Assembly (NCBI RefSeq): GCF_014489615.1
Contig: NZ_CP060825.1
Span: forward strand, 2,645,501 to 2,709,500
DNA: 64,000 nt
DNA from: Streptomyces genisteinicus
GTDB taxonomy: Bacteria; Actinomycetota; Actinomycetes; Streptomycetales; Streptomycetaceae
Reading direction: 5' to 3'
Made by a program: the position numbers and the translations under genes. Numbering within the stretch: the stretch's first letter is position 1; every line of letters begins with the position of its first letter. Shown here one piece after another: positions 7,494 through 18,561 of the stretch. The notes below the pieces were generated by a model. That model made no database searches, had not been told where the DNA came from, and saw only the letters and a program-made list of their open reading frames with translations.

Positions 7494-8753
7494 ATGAGCA
7501 CCGAGAGTGCGGCAGCGCCGCAGCGCACGAGGTGGAACGGACTCTTCCAGGGGCTCCAGAAGGTGGGGCGCAGCCTTCAGCTCCCGGTCGCCGTGCTGCC
7601 GGCGGCCGGTCTGCTGGTCAGTCTCGGCAATCTCTTCGCGGCCTATCTGGACGGGCCGTTCTGGGAGAAGACGTCGAAGGTCCTGATCAACGGCGGTACC
7701 GGGATCCTGGACGGGGCGCTGGGGCTGCCGCTGCTGTTCTGCATCGGTGTCGCGATCGGTTTCGCGAAGAAGGCCGACGGGTCGACGGCGCTGGCCGCGG
7801 TGGCGGGCTTCCTCGTCTACTTCAACGTGCTGAAGGCGTTCCCGGTGGACGGGACGGTGACGGAGCTGACGCCGGACGGCACCCCGCAGAACCCGGGCGT
7901 GCTGGGCGGCATCCTGATCGGTCTGCTGACCGCGGTGATCTGGCAGCGCTATCACCGTACGAGGCTGGTGGACTGGCTGGGCTTCTTCAACGGCCGGCGG
8001 CTGGTGCCGATCATCATGGCGTTCGTCTGCTGCGCGCTGGGCGTGCTGTTCGGGCTGCTGTGGGAGCCGGTGGGCGACGCGCTGACCTGGTTCTCCAAGC
8101 AGCTCATCGACATGGGTGCGTGGGGTGCGGGCATCTTCGGTGTGGCGAACCGTCTGCTGATCCCGATCGGCATGCACCAGTTCCTGAACACGTTCTTCTG
8201 GTTCCAGGCGGGCGAGTACACGGACGAGGACGGCACCGGGGTGCAGGGCGACCTGACGCGCTTCTTCGCGGGCGACCCGGACGCGGGCCAGTTCATGTCC
8301 GGGTTCTTCCCGATCATGATGTTCGGTCTGCCGGCGGCGGCGCTGGCGATCACGCACTGCGCCCGGCCCGAGCACCGCAAGCGGGTGGCGGGGCTGATGT
8401 TCTCGGTCGCGCTGACGTCGTTCGTGACGGGCGTGACGGAGCCGCTGGAGTTCTCGTTCATGTTCGCGGCGCCGCTGCTGTACGGGCTGCACGCGCTGCT
8501 GACGGGTGCCTCGATGGCGATCACCTGGGCGCTGGGGGTGCACGCGGGCTTCAGCTTCTCGGCGGGGCTGATCGACTACGTCGTGAACTGGCATCTCGAT
8601 ACGAAGCCGTGGCTGATCCTGCCGATCGGCGCGGGCTTCGCGGTCGTCTACTACGTGCTGTTCAGAGTTTTGATCACGGCTTTCAATATTCCGACTCCGG
8701 GCCGGGAGCCGGACGAGGTGCAGGAGGAGATGGAGCGGGAGCAGACGAAGTAG
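7494..8753 (+). CDS. nagE1: PTS EIIC permease, GlcNAc family
   Basis: A 419-residue membrane EIIC. Family motifs: LQLPVAVLPAAGLLVSLGN in the first helix, IGFAKKADGSTALAA, GIFGVANRLLIPIGMHQFLN and the substrate-site FVTGVTEPLEFSFMF with its conserved Glu. About ten helices, ending in a charged cytoplasmic tail. There is no EIIB domain, so it depends on NagF. By gene order it corresponds to nagE1 of S. coelicolor, reported as less important for GlcNAc uptake than nagE2. GGGAGGA precedes the ATG. Confidence 0.92.
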   Translation: MSTESAAAPQRTRWNGLFQGLQKVGRSLQLPVAVLPAAGLLVSLGNLFAAYLDGPFWEKTSKVLINGGTGILDGALGLPLLFCIGVAIGFAKKADGSTALAAVAGFLVYFNVLKAFPVDGTVTELTPDGTPQNPGVLGGILIGLLTAVIWQRYHRTRLVDWLGFFNGRRLVPIIMAFVCCALGVLFGLLWEPVGDALTWFSKQLIDMGAWGAGIFGVANRLLIPIGMHQFLNTFFWFQAGEYTDEDGTGVQGDLTRFFAGDPDAGQFMSGFFPIMMFGLPAAALAITHCARPEHRKRVAGLMFSVALTSFVTGVTEPLEFSFMFAAPLLYGLHALLTGASMAITWALGVHAGFSFSAGLIDYVVNWHLDTKPWLILPIGAGFAVVYYVLFRVLITAFNIPTPGREPDEVQEEMEREQTK

Positions 8754-8781
8754 CCGCGGCGGGAGCGGAACCGCAGCTCAG

Positions 8782-8815
8782 AGGGCCCCTGGATCCGACC
8801 GGATCCGGGGGTCCT
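8782..8815 (+). terminator. Terminator between nagE1 and nagE2
   Basis: A 15-bp stem (8782-8796 with 8801-8815, two G-T wobbles) around a GACC loop, 28 bases after the nagE1 stop. It separates the two permease genes into distinct transcription units. Confidence 0.8.
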
Positions 8816-8887
8816 CGTGCGTTTGACCGGATCGTTACCCCGGCGGGGAAATCCGAAGGTTCCTTATCTATCCCTCACCGTGCTACA

Positions 8888-8934
8888 ACAGGTCTACACC
8901 ACTCAGTGGTGTAGACCACGCGGTCCAGACCACT
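8888..8934. promoter_or_regulatory. Cluster of three dre-like sites upstream of nagE2
   Basis: Three DasR-box-like 16-mers lie end to end: ACAGGTCTACACCACT (8888-8903), AGTGGTGTAGACCACG (8905-8920) and CGCGGTCCAGACCACT (8919-8934). The first two form a perfect 13-bp inverted repeat around one base (8891-8917). They end 80 bases before the nagE2 ATG. Multiple adjacent sites suggest tighter or cooperative control than at nagE1. Confidence 0.82.
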
Positions 8935-9014
8935 GCCGCGTTCCCCGTTTCGAGTCGCCGCCGACTCCCCCGTTGTGCACCCTTCGGCGGCGCCTTGCTC
9001 CCTGGAGGAAGTTG

Positions 9015-10283
<1,269 letters not shown>

Positions 10284-10306
10284 CCTCCGGCCGTCACCGG
10301 CACACC

Positions 10307-10340
10307 GCGGAGCCCCGGGCCGTCAGGCCCGGGGCTCCGC
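10307..10340. terminator. Terminator between nagE2 and the usp gene
   Basis: A perfect 15-bp stem (10307-10321 with 10326-10340) around GTCA, located between convergent nagE2 and the stress-protein gene; probably bidirectional. Confidence 0.85.
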
Positions 10341-10368
10341 CCGTGTGCGGGGTCCCGGCCCGGGGTGG

Positions 10369-10794
10369 TCAGGCCGGGGCCGCGTCGCCCGGGACGCAGA
10401 GGACCGGGACCGGCGACAGGTGCAGCAGCTTGTGCGGGGTGGACCCGAGCAGCGCGCCGCGCATCGGGCTCTCGCCGTAGGAGCCGACGACGATCACCCG
10501 GGCGCCGTGCCGGGCGGCGGCGTCCAGCAGCGCGGGGGCCGGGCGTTCGTCCAGGATCTCGACGGTGGTCGGCACCCCGGCCTCGTCCGCCACCGCGACC
10601 GCGTGCTCCAGTGCCGTGCGGCCCGCCTTGCGCAGGGCCTCGGAGTGGGAGGCGTACTCCTCCCCCATCGAGCCGGGGGCCGCCGCGCCGTACACCAGCA
10701 CCAGCGGTTCGCCGAAGGCGGCGGCCACCTCGACGGCCACCCGCAGCGCCGGGACCGCGCCCGGGGACTCGTCGTATCCGAGGACGACCGGCAT
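10369..10794 (-). CDS. Universal stress protein (UspA family)
   Basis: A 141-residue single UspA domain. It begins with VVLGYDESPGA (ATP-site Asp region), has an internal ARVIVVGSYG strand, and ends with the G-x2-G-x9-G-S-like GALLGSTPHKLLHLSPVPVL motif that marks ATP-binding Usp proteins. It starts one base after the upstream permease gene ends, so the two are almost certainly co-transcribed and it may sense energy state for that transporter. Such Usp-APC pairs are common in actinobacteria. The detailed role is unknown. Confidence 0.9.
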   Translation of the reverse strand: MPVVLGYDESPGAVPALRVAVEVAAAFGEPLVLVYGAAAPGSMGEEYASHSEALRKAGRTALEHAVAVADEAGVPTTVEILDERPAPALLDAAARHGARVIVVGSYGESPMRGALLGSTPHKLLHLSPVPVLCVPGDAAPA

Positions 10795-10795
10795 C

Positions 10796-12445
10796 TCAGG
10801 TCTCCTTCCCCGACGGCCCGGAGGTCCCGGACGGTCCGGAGGTCCCGGAGGCCGGCGGCGGTTTCGGCCCGCCGCCCCCGTGCCCGTGACCGCTGTCCCC
10901 GTGCCCGTGTCCGCCGCCGCCGCCGCCGTGCCCGTGTCCGCCGTGGGTCACGGCGTCCGGCCCGGCCACCGAGGGGCGCTCGCGCCAGAACGGGCCGCCC
11001 CTGATCCGCTGGACGATCATCACGACCACGCCGACCGCCACGATGACGATGCCGATGACCAGCGGCGGGCCGAGGCCGAACCAGGACACCCCGCTGTAGG
11101 AGTTCTCCGGGTCGGCCATGTCGCCGATCGACTCCACCAGCAGCCAGGCCAGCAGCCCGGCGCCGACCAGCGGTCCGAGGCCGATGAGCAGGAAGTTGCG
11201 CACGCTCTCGGTCAGCCGGTGCCGGTAGTAGACGGCGCAGGCCACCCCGGTGAGGGCGTAGTAGAAGGCGATGAGCAGCGACAGCGCGGTCAGCGAGTCG
11301 AAGAGGGCGTTCTCGCTGATCGCATTGACGACGAGGTACCAGACGATCGCGACCGCGGCGACGCCCCAGGTGCTGACGTCGGGGGTGCGGAAGCGGGGGT
11401 GGATGCGGGCCAGCGGGCCGGGGAGCGCTCCGCGCCGGGACATGGACAGCGCGGTGCGGGAGGCGGGGATGATCGTGGTCTGGGTGGAGGCGAGCGCGGA
11501 CGTGGAGACCGCGAGCAGCACGACCCAGTCCCAGCCGCCCATGGCCTCGTTCGCGAGGACGGCGAAGATGAACTCCTCCTCGGCGGCGTTCTCCGCGAGG
11601 AAGGCGGGGCCGGCGTAGGCGACGACGGCGATCCCGACGGACAGGTAGGTGACCACCAGCACGATCGTGGACCAGATGCCGGCCTTGCCGGGTGCGCTGG
11701 CGGAGTCCTTGACCTCCTCGGTGAGGTTGACCGCGGACTCCCAGCCCCAGTACATGAAGACGCCGAGGAGCAGTCCTCCGGTGAGGGCGGCGCCGCCGGC
11801 GCCGAACGGGTCGAGCCAGGAGAAGGTCGGTTCGATGCCGTCGAGCGAGCCGGTCCCGGCGTAGACGCGGTAGAGCGCGACGGCGGCGAAGATCAGCAGG
11901 CACACGATCTGGGCGACGATCAGCACGTTCTGGACGCGGGCGGACGCCTCGGTGCCGATGACGCAGATCGCCGTCATGCCGATGATCAGCAGCACGGTGA
12001 GCAGCTGGCGGACGAGGTCGTTCTCGGCCCAGCTGTCGAGTCCGACGGTGAGGAGTCCGAAGCCGACGGCGACGTCGGCGAGCGAGCCGACGACGAGGAC
12101 GCCGGTCATCATGATGGCCCAGCCGCCGAGCCAGCCGGCCCAGGGGCCCATGGCACGGGTCACCCAGGAGAAGGTGGTGCCGCAGTCCTGGTCGACGCGG
12201 TTGAGGTAGAAGAAGGCCGAGGCGATGAGCAGCATCGGGACGAAGGACGCGAGCACGACGCCGGGGGCGTAGATCCCGACGAGGGCCACGACGGGGCCGA
12301 TGACGGCGGCCAGGGAGTAGGCCGGTGACGTCGAGTTGACGCCGATGACGAGGGCGTCGAAGAAGCCGATCGCGTTGTGCTTCAGTTCCGGTGGACGGGT
12401 TCCGGTGCTCTTGGGGAGGCCGGTTCCCGCGGGTTGTTCTGCCAT
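10796..12445 (-). CDS. APC-superfamily permease with His/Gly-rich tail
   Basis: A 549-residue amino-acid/polyamine/organocation permease with about 12 helices. The first helix region begins near residue 25 (GFFDALVIGVNSTSPAYSLA), and the mid-protein block WGWESAVNLTEEVKDSA is typical of the APC family. The last 50 residues are unusual: repeated His-Gly-His-Gly blocks followed by a Pro/Ser/Gly tail, which could bind metal ions on the cytoplasmic side. The substrate cannot be inferred. It pairs with the downstream usp gene with a one-base gap. Confidence 0.88.
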   Translation of the reverse strand: MAEQPAGTGLPKSTGTRPPELKHNAIGFFDALVIGVNSTSPAYSLAAVIGPVVALVGIYAPGVVLASFVPMLLIASAFFYLNRVDQDCGTTFSWVTRAMGPWAGWLGGWAIMMTGVLVVGSLADVAVGFGLLTVGLDSWAENDLVRQLLTVLLIIGMTAICVIGTEASARVQNVLIVAQIVCLLIFAAVALYRVYAGTGSLDGIEPTFSWLDPFGAGGAALTGGLLLGVFMYWGWESAVNLTEEVKDSASAPGKAGIWSTIVLVVTYLSVGIAVVAYAGPAFLAENAAEEEFIFAVLANEAMGGWDWVVLLAVSTSALASTQTTIIPASRTALSMSRRGALPGPLARIHPRFRTPDVSTWGVAAVAIVWYLVVNAISENALFDSLTALSLLIAFYYALTGVACAVYYRHRLTESVRNFLLIGLGPLVGAGLLAWLLVESIGDMADPENSYSGVSWFGLGPPLVIGIVIVAVGVVVMIVQRIRGGPFWRERPSVAGPDAVTHGGHGHGGGGGGHGHGDSGHGHGGGGPKPPPASGTSGPSGTSGPSGKET

Positions 12446-12581
12446 GGTGCCCCCGCTGCGCGAGGCGTTGGAGCGGAGTGTTCCCGCACAATTCTGCCAC
12501 CGGGCGGCGGCCCCGGCCCGGTGGCGGACCGCGGCCCCGGCGGCGGGGGCCGTCCGGGGCCGGGGGCGGCGGTGCGGGGCG

Positions 12582-13334
12582 TCAGATCTCGTAGACCGCG
12601 CCGGGCCGGGCGATCTCGGCGGGGCCGGTGTAGACCTCGCGGGCGTCGGCGAGGTTGCGGGCGCCGTCCGTCCAGGGCGGGATGTGGGTCAGCACCAGGC
12701 GCTTGACGCCGGCCTTGCGGGCGGACGCGCCGGCCTCGCGGCCGTTGAGGTGGAGGTCGGGGATGTCCTCCTTGCCGTGCACGAACGACGCCTCGCAGAG
12801 GTACAGGTCGGTGCCGGCCGCCAGTTCGTCGAGGGTGTCGCTGACGCCGGTGTCCCCGGAGTACGTGAGGGATCTGCCGCCGTGCTCGACGCGGATCGCG
12901 TACGTCTCGACGGGGTGGGCCATGCGTTCGGTGCGCACGGAGAAGGGGCCGATCTCGAAGCTGCCCGGCTTGAGGGTGTGGAAGTCGAAGACCTCGCTCA
13001 TCGCGGACGCGGTGGGTGTGTCCGCGTACGCCGTGACCAGCCGTTGCTCGGTGCCCTCGGGTCCGTGGACCGGGATGGCGGGGCAGCGGCCGCCTTCGTG
13101 GCGGTAGTAGCGGGCCACGAAGTAGCCGCACATGTCGATGCAGTGGTCGGCGTGGAGATGGCTGAGGAAGATGGCGTCGAGGTCGTAGAGACCGCAGTGG
13201 CGCTGCAGTTCGCCGAGGGCGCCGTTGCCCATGTCGAGGAGCAGCCGGAAGCCGTCGGCCTCTACGAGGTAGCTCGAGCAGGCCGAATCCGCGGAAGGGA
13301 ACGACCCCGAGCAACCGACGACGGTGAGCTTCAT
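12582..13334 (-). CDS. MBL-fold metallo-hydrolase (RNase Z-like)
   Basis: A 250-residue metallo-beta-lactamase fold protein. The zinc motif H59-x-H61-x-D63-H64 (SHLHADHCID) is intact, followed by later metal ligands in MAHPVETYAIRV, YSGDTGVSD and VLTHIPPW. The short length and the start KLTVVGCSGSFPSADSACSS match the actinobacterial ribonuclease Z/cyclic-phosphodiesterase-like subgroup. The substrate (RNA, cyclic nucleotide or other phosphodiester) is not determinable here. It stands alone with 136 bases to the permease gene start. Confidence 0.88.
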   Translation of the reverse strand: MKLTVVGCSGSFPSADSACSSYLVEADGFRLLLDMGNGALGELQRHCGLYDLDAIFLSHLHADHCIDMCGYFVARYYRHEGGRCPAIPVHGPEGTEQRLVTAYADTPTASAMSEVFDFHTLKPGSFEIGPFSVRTERMAHPVETYAIRVEHGGRSLTYSGDTGVSDTLDELAAGTDLYLCEASFVHGKEDIPDLHLNGREAGASARKAGVKRLVLTHIPPWTDGARNLADAREVYTGPAEIARPGAVYEI

Positions 13335-13510
13335 GGAGCTGGAACCTCCGTTGACGAAGGAGGGCTGGGGGAGGGTCGTGCGGTGCGTCGAGCGTAAGGC
13401 GCAAAAGGCCTGGTCGCTCCTCAGCGACGCTCTGTTGTGGGCGAACTCACCCCGTGACCGGGCCGGGCCGGACCGGGGATGCGCGGGACGGGCGAGGGTA
13501 CCGTCTTCGC

Positions 13511-13987
13511 ATGGACACGTGGTGGTGGCTCGCCGTGGGTGCGGTGGTCGTACTGGCGCTCGTGGCAGCGCTCTCGGACGGGATCGGGCGCCGTGGGCGG
13601 GGTGCCGGGCGGCGTCCGGCGGGCCGGGGGCGTCCGCCGGGGCGGCCGGGTGAGCGGCCGCGCGGGCGCGGTCAGCGGCGGTTGCCGGAGCCGGGCGAGA
13701 TCTGGTGGGCCGAGGTGCCGTACGAGGACGGGCCGGGGTCGAAGGACCGGCCGTGTCTGGTGCTGTCGGTCCGGGGTGACGCGGTGCTGGTCGCGAAGAT
13801 CACCAGCAGGCATCACGAGGAGCGGCCGGGGGTCGTCGCGCTGCCGCCGGGTTCGGTGGGGGACGCGCGGGGGCGGCGGAGCTACCTGGAGACGGACGAG
13901 TTGCGGACCGTGCGGCCGGCCGGCTTCCGCCGCCGGGTGGGCGCGGTCGATCCGGCGGTCTGGAGGAAGGTCAGGCATCTGGCCTGA
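13511..13987 (+). CDS. Membrane-anchored PemK/MazF-family protein
   Basis: A 158-residue protein. A single helix (about residues 3-22, WWWLAVGAVVVLALVAAL) is followed by an Arg/Gly/Pro-rich linker of about 40 residues, then a PemK/MazF-like domain starting at PEPGEIWWAEVPYEDG, with KDRPCLVL and later TDELRTVRP. The MazF core is an RNase fold in type II toxin-antitoxin systems, but no antitoxin-like gene is adjacent, and the membrane anchor is not part of classical MazF. The ATG at 13511 was chosen to start at the helix; an earlier in-frame ATG at 13454 would add 19 residues. Function is uncertain. Confidence 0.75.
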   Translation: MDTWWWLAVGAVVVLALVAALSDGIGRRGRGAGRRPAGRGRPPGRPGERPRGRGQRRLPEPGEIWWAEVPYEDGPGSKDRPCLVLSVRGDAVLVAKITSRHHEERPGVVALPPGSVGDARGRRSYLETDELRTVRPAGFRRRVGAVDPAVWRKVRHLA

Positions 13988-14006
13988 GCGGGCACGTGCG
14001 ACGGCC

Positions 14007-14055
14007 GCGGGCCGGGTGGTCCGTACCCCGGCGGGGTACGGACCACCCGGCCCGC
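14007..14055. terminator. Long bidirectional terminator between PemK-like gene and cysM
   Basis: A perfect inverted repeat with 23-bp arms (14007-14029, 14033-14055) and a 3-nt loop, between convergent genes 20 bases from one stop and 15 from the other. Confidence 0.88.
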
Positions 14056-14069
14056 AGCCGTGTCCGGTG

Positions 14070-15389
<1,320 letters not shown>

Positions 15390-15524
15390 TCAGGCCGTGC
15401 GGGCGCGTACGAACGGGGCGCGCGCCGTACACATCGCGCTCTTGAGGCGGCACAGGTCGACGTGCAGCCGCGCAACGAGCAGCAGGGTGCTCGGCGTCTT
15501 GTCGCTCACGTCATGGACAACCAT
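15390..15524 (-). CDS. Cysteine-gene leader peptide (putative attenuator uORF)
   Basis: A 44-codon ORF whose middle reads LLVARLHVDLCRLKSAMC. It strongly resembles the small peptides annotated as putative leader peptide before sulfur-assimilation genes in Streptomyces. It carries two Cys codons and the R-L-H-V-D-L-C-R core. It ends 91 bases before cysO on the same strand, and a GC-rich hairpin (15346-15362) lies between. Translation of the Cys codons probably senses cysteinyl-tRNA supply and controls cysO-cysM, by analogy with cysteine-responsive uORFs in mycobacteria. A promoter -10 lies only 6 bases before its ATG. Confidence 0.75.
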   Translation of the reverse strand: MVVHDVSDKTPSTLLLVARLHVDLCRLKSAMCTARAPFVRARTA

Positions 15525-15530
15525 GCGGTC

Positions 15531-15554
15531 ATCGTATCGATTCCCGGTCCGGGA
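15531..15554 (-). promoter_or_regulatory. Promoter and inverted repeat before the cysteine leader peptide
   Basis: Reading the minus strand, TACGAT (15536-15531) is a good -10 whose predicted start site falls on the A of the leader ATG (15524), implying a leaderless mRNA. Just upstream, TCCCGG-A-CCGGGA (15554-15542) is a 6-bp inverted repeat around one base covering the -35 area, a candidate operator. No TTGAC-like -35 is present, so an activator may be needed. Confidence 0.5.
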
Positions 15555-15669
15555 TCCGGAGTGTGATCTCACATGGCGGAAGGGTGCGGCTCAGCATGCG
15601 GTACCGCCGCGGTGGGGCGTCCGGTGCCGGGCCGGGTGCGGTGCGGGCCCGGCCCGGTGGGCGGTGCGT

Positions 15670-16095
15670 CTACTGGTACTCCTCGACGACCTTGACGTCT
15701 TCCTCCGTGATCACTCCGTCCACGATGCGGTACGACCGGAACTGGAAGGGGCCCGCGTCGTCGTGGTCCGCCGTGGAGACGAGGACGTAGTGGGCGCCCG
15801 GCTCGTTGGCGTAGGTGACGTCGGTGCGCGAGGGGTAGGCCTCGGTCGCGGTGTGGGAGTGGTAGATGATCACCGGCTCCTCGTCGTTGTCGTCGAGTTC
15901 GCGGTAGAGCTTCAGCAGGTCCGCGGAGTCGAACTCGTAGAACGTGGGCGAGCGGGCGGCGTTGAGCATGGGGATGAACCGCTCGGGACGGCCGGAGCCC
16001 TCCGGCCCTGCGACGACGCCGCACGCCTCGTCGGGGTGGTCCGCACGGGCGTGGTCGACGATCTGGTCGAACAGGGCACGGGTGATGGTCAGCAT
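15670..16095 (-). CDS. mec: JAMM/MPN metalloprotease acting on CysO
   Basis: A 141-residue zinc isopeptidase. The JAMM motif is complete: E23, then H79-x-H81-x7-S89-x2-D92 (YHSHTATEAYPSRTD). In M. tuberculosis the homologous Mec releases cysteine from the CysO-cysteine adduct made by CysM. In proteins ending beyond Gly-Gly, such enzymes also trim the carrier tail. It lies upstream of the leader peptide, cysO and cysM on the same strand, 145 bases before the leader start. It may have its own promoter. Confidence 0.93.
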   Translation of the reverse strand: MLTITRALFDQIVDHARADHPDEACGVVAGPEGSGRPERFIPMLNAARSPTFYEFDSADLLKLYRELDDNDEEPVIIYHSHTATEAYPSRTDVTYANEPGAHYVLVSTADHDDAGPFQFRSYRIVDGVITEEDVKVVEEYQ

Positions 16096-16173
16096 GCCCG
16101 ACAGAATAGGCAGACGGCCTCCGGGTCGGGGATCCGGAGGCCGTCTGGTGAGACGGTGCGTGGGACGGCCGGG

Positions 16174-17619
16174 TCAGCGGCCGGCGTCCGCCGGCTGCCG
16201 GACCCGCTCGGCGATGCGCGGGTCGCGCTTCTTGAGCACCGCCCAGCCGGCGGCGAGGCAGACGGCCCAGCCGGCCGCCACGTACAGGCAGACGCGTGCG
16301 TCCTTGTCGTACGCGATCATGCAGGTCACGCCGATGAGGAAGAGCAGCGCGACCCAGCTGAACAGGGCGCCGCCGGGGGCGGGGAAGGACGAGGCGCGCA
16401 GGCGCCCGGCGTCGACCGCCGCGCGGTAGCGGATGTGGCTGACGAGGATCATCATCCAGGTCCAGATGCCGGCCGCGGTGGCGACGGAGGTGACGTAGAG
16501 GAACGCCTTCTCCGGGACGACGTAGTTGAGGACGACGCCGATGCCCATGAGGGCGACGGAGACACCGATGCCGACGGCGGGGGTGCGGCGGGCGTTCAGC
16601 TTGCCGAAGGACTGCGGGGCCTCGTTGTTGGCGGCGAGGTCGCGGAGCATCCGGCCGGTGGAGTACATGCCGGAGTTGCAGGACGACAGGGCCGCGGTGA
16701 GGACCACGAAGTTGACGATGCCGGCCGCGAGCGGGATGCCGATCTTGCCGAAGGCGTGGACGAACGGGCTCTCGCCCGCGGAGAACTCGGTCCACTTCAC
16801 GACGGACAGGATGACCAGCAGGGCGCCGACGTAGAAGACGATGATGCGCCAGGGCAGCGTGTTGATGGCCTTGGGCAGGGTCTTCTCGGGGTTCTCGGAC
16901 TCGCCCGCCGTGACGCCGACGAGCTCGACGGCGAGGTAGGCGAACATGACGCCCTGGAGGGTCATCAGGCTGGAGCCGATGCCGTTGGGGAAGAACCCGT
17001 CGTGCGACCAGAGGTTGGAGACGGTCGCGGTGTCACCGGCGTCCGAGAAGCCGAGGGTGAGGACGCCCAGGCCGATGACGATCATGCCGATGATCGCGGT
17101 GACCTTGATCATCGAGAACCAGAACTCGACCTCTCCGAAGATCTTGACCGAGATCAGGTTCACACCGAAGAGCACCACCAGGAAGACCAGGGCGCTGACC
17201 CATTGCGGGATGGCGGGGAACCAGAAGTGGATGTAGATGGCCGCCGCGGTGAGCTCGGCCATGCCGGTGACCACCCACATCAGCCAGTACGTCCAGCCGG
17301 TGACGAATCCGAAGAAGGGGCCGAGGAACTCACGCGCGTATTCGGCGAACGAACCTGAGACCGGCCGGTAGAGGAGCAGCTCTCCGAGCGCCCGCATGAT
17401 GAAGAAGATGACGACGCCCGCGAGGGCGTACATGAGGATGATGCTCGGACCGGCCTTGGCGATGTTCGCCCCGGCGCCCATGAACAGGCCGACGCCGATG
17501 GCGCCGCCGATGGCGATCATCTGGACCTGACGGCTGCCGAGTCCGCGCTCGTAGCCTTCCTGCGAGGTGTTGCCCCCGGCCTCGTCGCCGGTGTTGTTGT
17601 CGACCTGCACCGAGGTCAT
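16174..17619 (-). CDS. Amino-acid permease (GABA/aromatic AAT branch of APC)
   Basis: A 481-residue, 12-helix permease. Strong family blocks: QVQMIAIGGAIGVGLFMGAG at the first helix, GELLLYRPVSGSFAEYAREF, GWTYWLMWVVTGMAELTA and NPEKTLPKAINTLPWRI. It belongs to the amino acid transporter family of proton symporters (GABA, D-Ser/Ala/Gly, asparagine, aromatic amino acids); the precise substrate cannot be read. It is monocistronic, with a 78-bp gap to mec on the 3' side and about 350 bases of non-coding DNA upstream. Confidence 0.9.
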   Translation of the reverse strand: MTSVQVDNNTGDEAGGNTSQEGYERGLGSRQVQMIAIGGAIGVGLFMGAGANIAKAGPSIILMYALAGVVIFFIMRALGELLLYRPVSGSFAEYAREFLGPFFGFVTGWTYWLMWVVTGMAELTAAAIYIHFWFPAIPQWVSALVFLVVLFGVNLISVKIFGEVEFWFSMIKVTAIIGMIVIGLGVLTLGFSDAGDTATVSNLWSHDGFFPNGIGSSLMTLQGVMFAYLAVELVGVTAGESENPEKTLPKAINTLPWRIIVFYVGALLVILSVVKWTEFSAGESPFVHAFGKIGIPLAAGIVNFVVLTAALSSCNSGMYSTGRMLRDLAANNEAPQSFGKLNARRTPAVGIGVSVALMGIGVVLNYVVPEKAFLYVTSVATAAGIWTWMMILVSHIRYRAAVDAGRLRASSFPAPGGALFSWVALLFLIGVTCMIAYDKDARVCLYVAAGWAVCLAAGWAVLKKRDPRIAERVRQPADAGR

Positions 17620-17922
17620 GGTGGTGCGCCTTTCTCCATGCCGATCCGCCCCGCCGTGCGGCGGTCGCGGATCAGGTCCTGATCCCCCCGGATATGGATG
17701 GAGTGCCACCGGCGGTCTGCCGGTCCCAGCGCCCTCGGGAACAGGGGTGGCGTTCCCGAGCGGTCGTGAAGATTTATCACGGCCGCACCGCTGATCCGGT
17801 CGACGGAGTGTGGCGCACGCCACAGGAAGAAGCGGACATAAGAAACCCGCGTCGGCAAAACACACCGCGCGGTTGACGTGATCGTTATCCGGATTTGAGA
17901 GTCCGTTGAGCGAACCGGCCGT
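17620..17922. other. Intergenic region upstream of the amino-acid permease
   Basis: About 300 bases with no convincing gene. It must hold the permease promoter on the minus strand. I see AT-rich stretches (around 17765-17785 and 17825-17865) but no confident -35/-10 pair or riboswitch. Confidence 0.5.
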
Positions 17923-17958
17923 GGAGCCGTCGCGTCGCCGGCGCGACGGGACGGCTCC
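17923..17958 (-). terminator. Terminator behind the clpS-DUF2017 pair
   Basis: GGAGCCGTC pairs with GACGGCTCC and CGTCGC with GCGACG, with one mismatch between them and a 4-nt loop, 10 bases after the DUF2017 stop. Confidence 0.7.
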
Positions 17959-17967
17959 GGCGCCGCG

Positions 17968-18561
17968 TCACGGCATCAGGGTCTCGACGAGCGTCTCCTG
18001 GAGGGCGCCCAGCCAGAGGTAGGCCATCACCATCGGCTTGCGCGGGTCGGAGTCGGGCAGCCGGTAGAGGAGGCTGTTCTCGTCCTCGTCGCCGACGTCG
18101 AGACGGGTGCCGATGGTCAGGCGCAGGTCGTTGAGGGCACCGAGCCAGTGCCGGCAGTCCTCGCCGCCGAGTTCGAGCACGGCTCCGCCGTCGCCGGCCG
18201 GGGTGAGGGCGTCCAGGGTGCGGACCATCGCGAGCGCGTCGTCGCGCTTGCGGGAGCGCAGGTCGTTCTCGGTGAAGCGGCGGAACTCGGCCGAGGCGGC
18301 GCGCAGTTCCTTGTCCTCGGGGTCGTCGCCCGGCCCGCCGTACGCCTCGGGGAAGAGACGCGCGAGCGCCGGGTCGGAGGGCGGCTCGCTGGGGCCGTCG
18401 ACGAAGAGCGCGGCGAGCGGGTCCTCGCCCTGGGCCGGTTCGTCGCCGGGCCCGATGAGTTCGAGGAGCTGGACGGCGAGGGAGCGCAGGATCGAGATCT
18501 CGACCTCGTCCAGCGCGACGGCCGCGCCGCCGCCCGCGAGCGGCTCGAAGTGGGAGCTCAT
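17968..18561 (-). CDS. DUF2017 protein
   Basis: A 197-residue cytoplasmic protein matching the actinobacterial DUF2017 family. It opens with [22 protein letters not shown], has a variable acidic middle, and ends with a conserved [16 protein letters not shown] and [11 protein letters not shown] block. It overlaps clpS by 4 bases (ATGA), giving translational coupling. The clpS-DUF2017 pairing is conserved across actinobacteria and hints at a role in protein turnover, but no biochemical function is known. Confidence 0.9.
   Translation of the reverse strand: MSSHFEPLAGGGAAVALDEVEISILRSLAVQLLELIGPGDEPAQGEDPLAALFVDGPSEPPSDPALARLFPEAYGGPGDDPEDKELRAASAEFRRFTENDLRSRKRDDALAMVRTLDALTPAGDGGAVLELGGEDCRHWLGALNDLRLTIGTRLDVGDEDENSLLYRLPDSDPRKPMVMAYLWLGALQETLVETLMP

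Noticed and set aside
16174..17619. Permease as part of the cysteine operon
   Set aside because: It is upstream of mec with a 78-bp gap and has no sulfur-related motif; co-transcription is possible but not supported.
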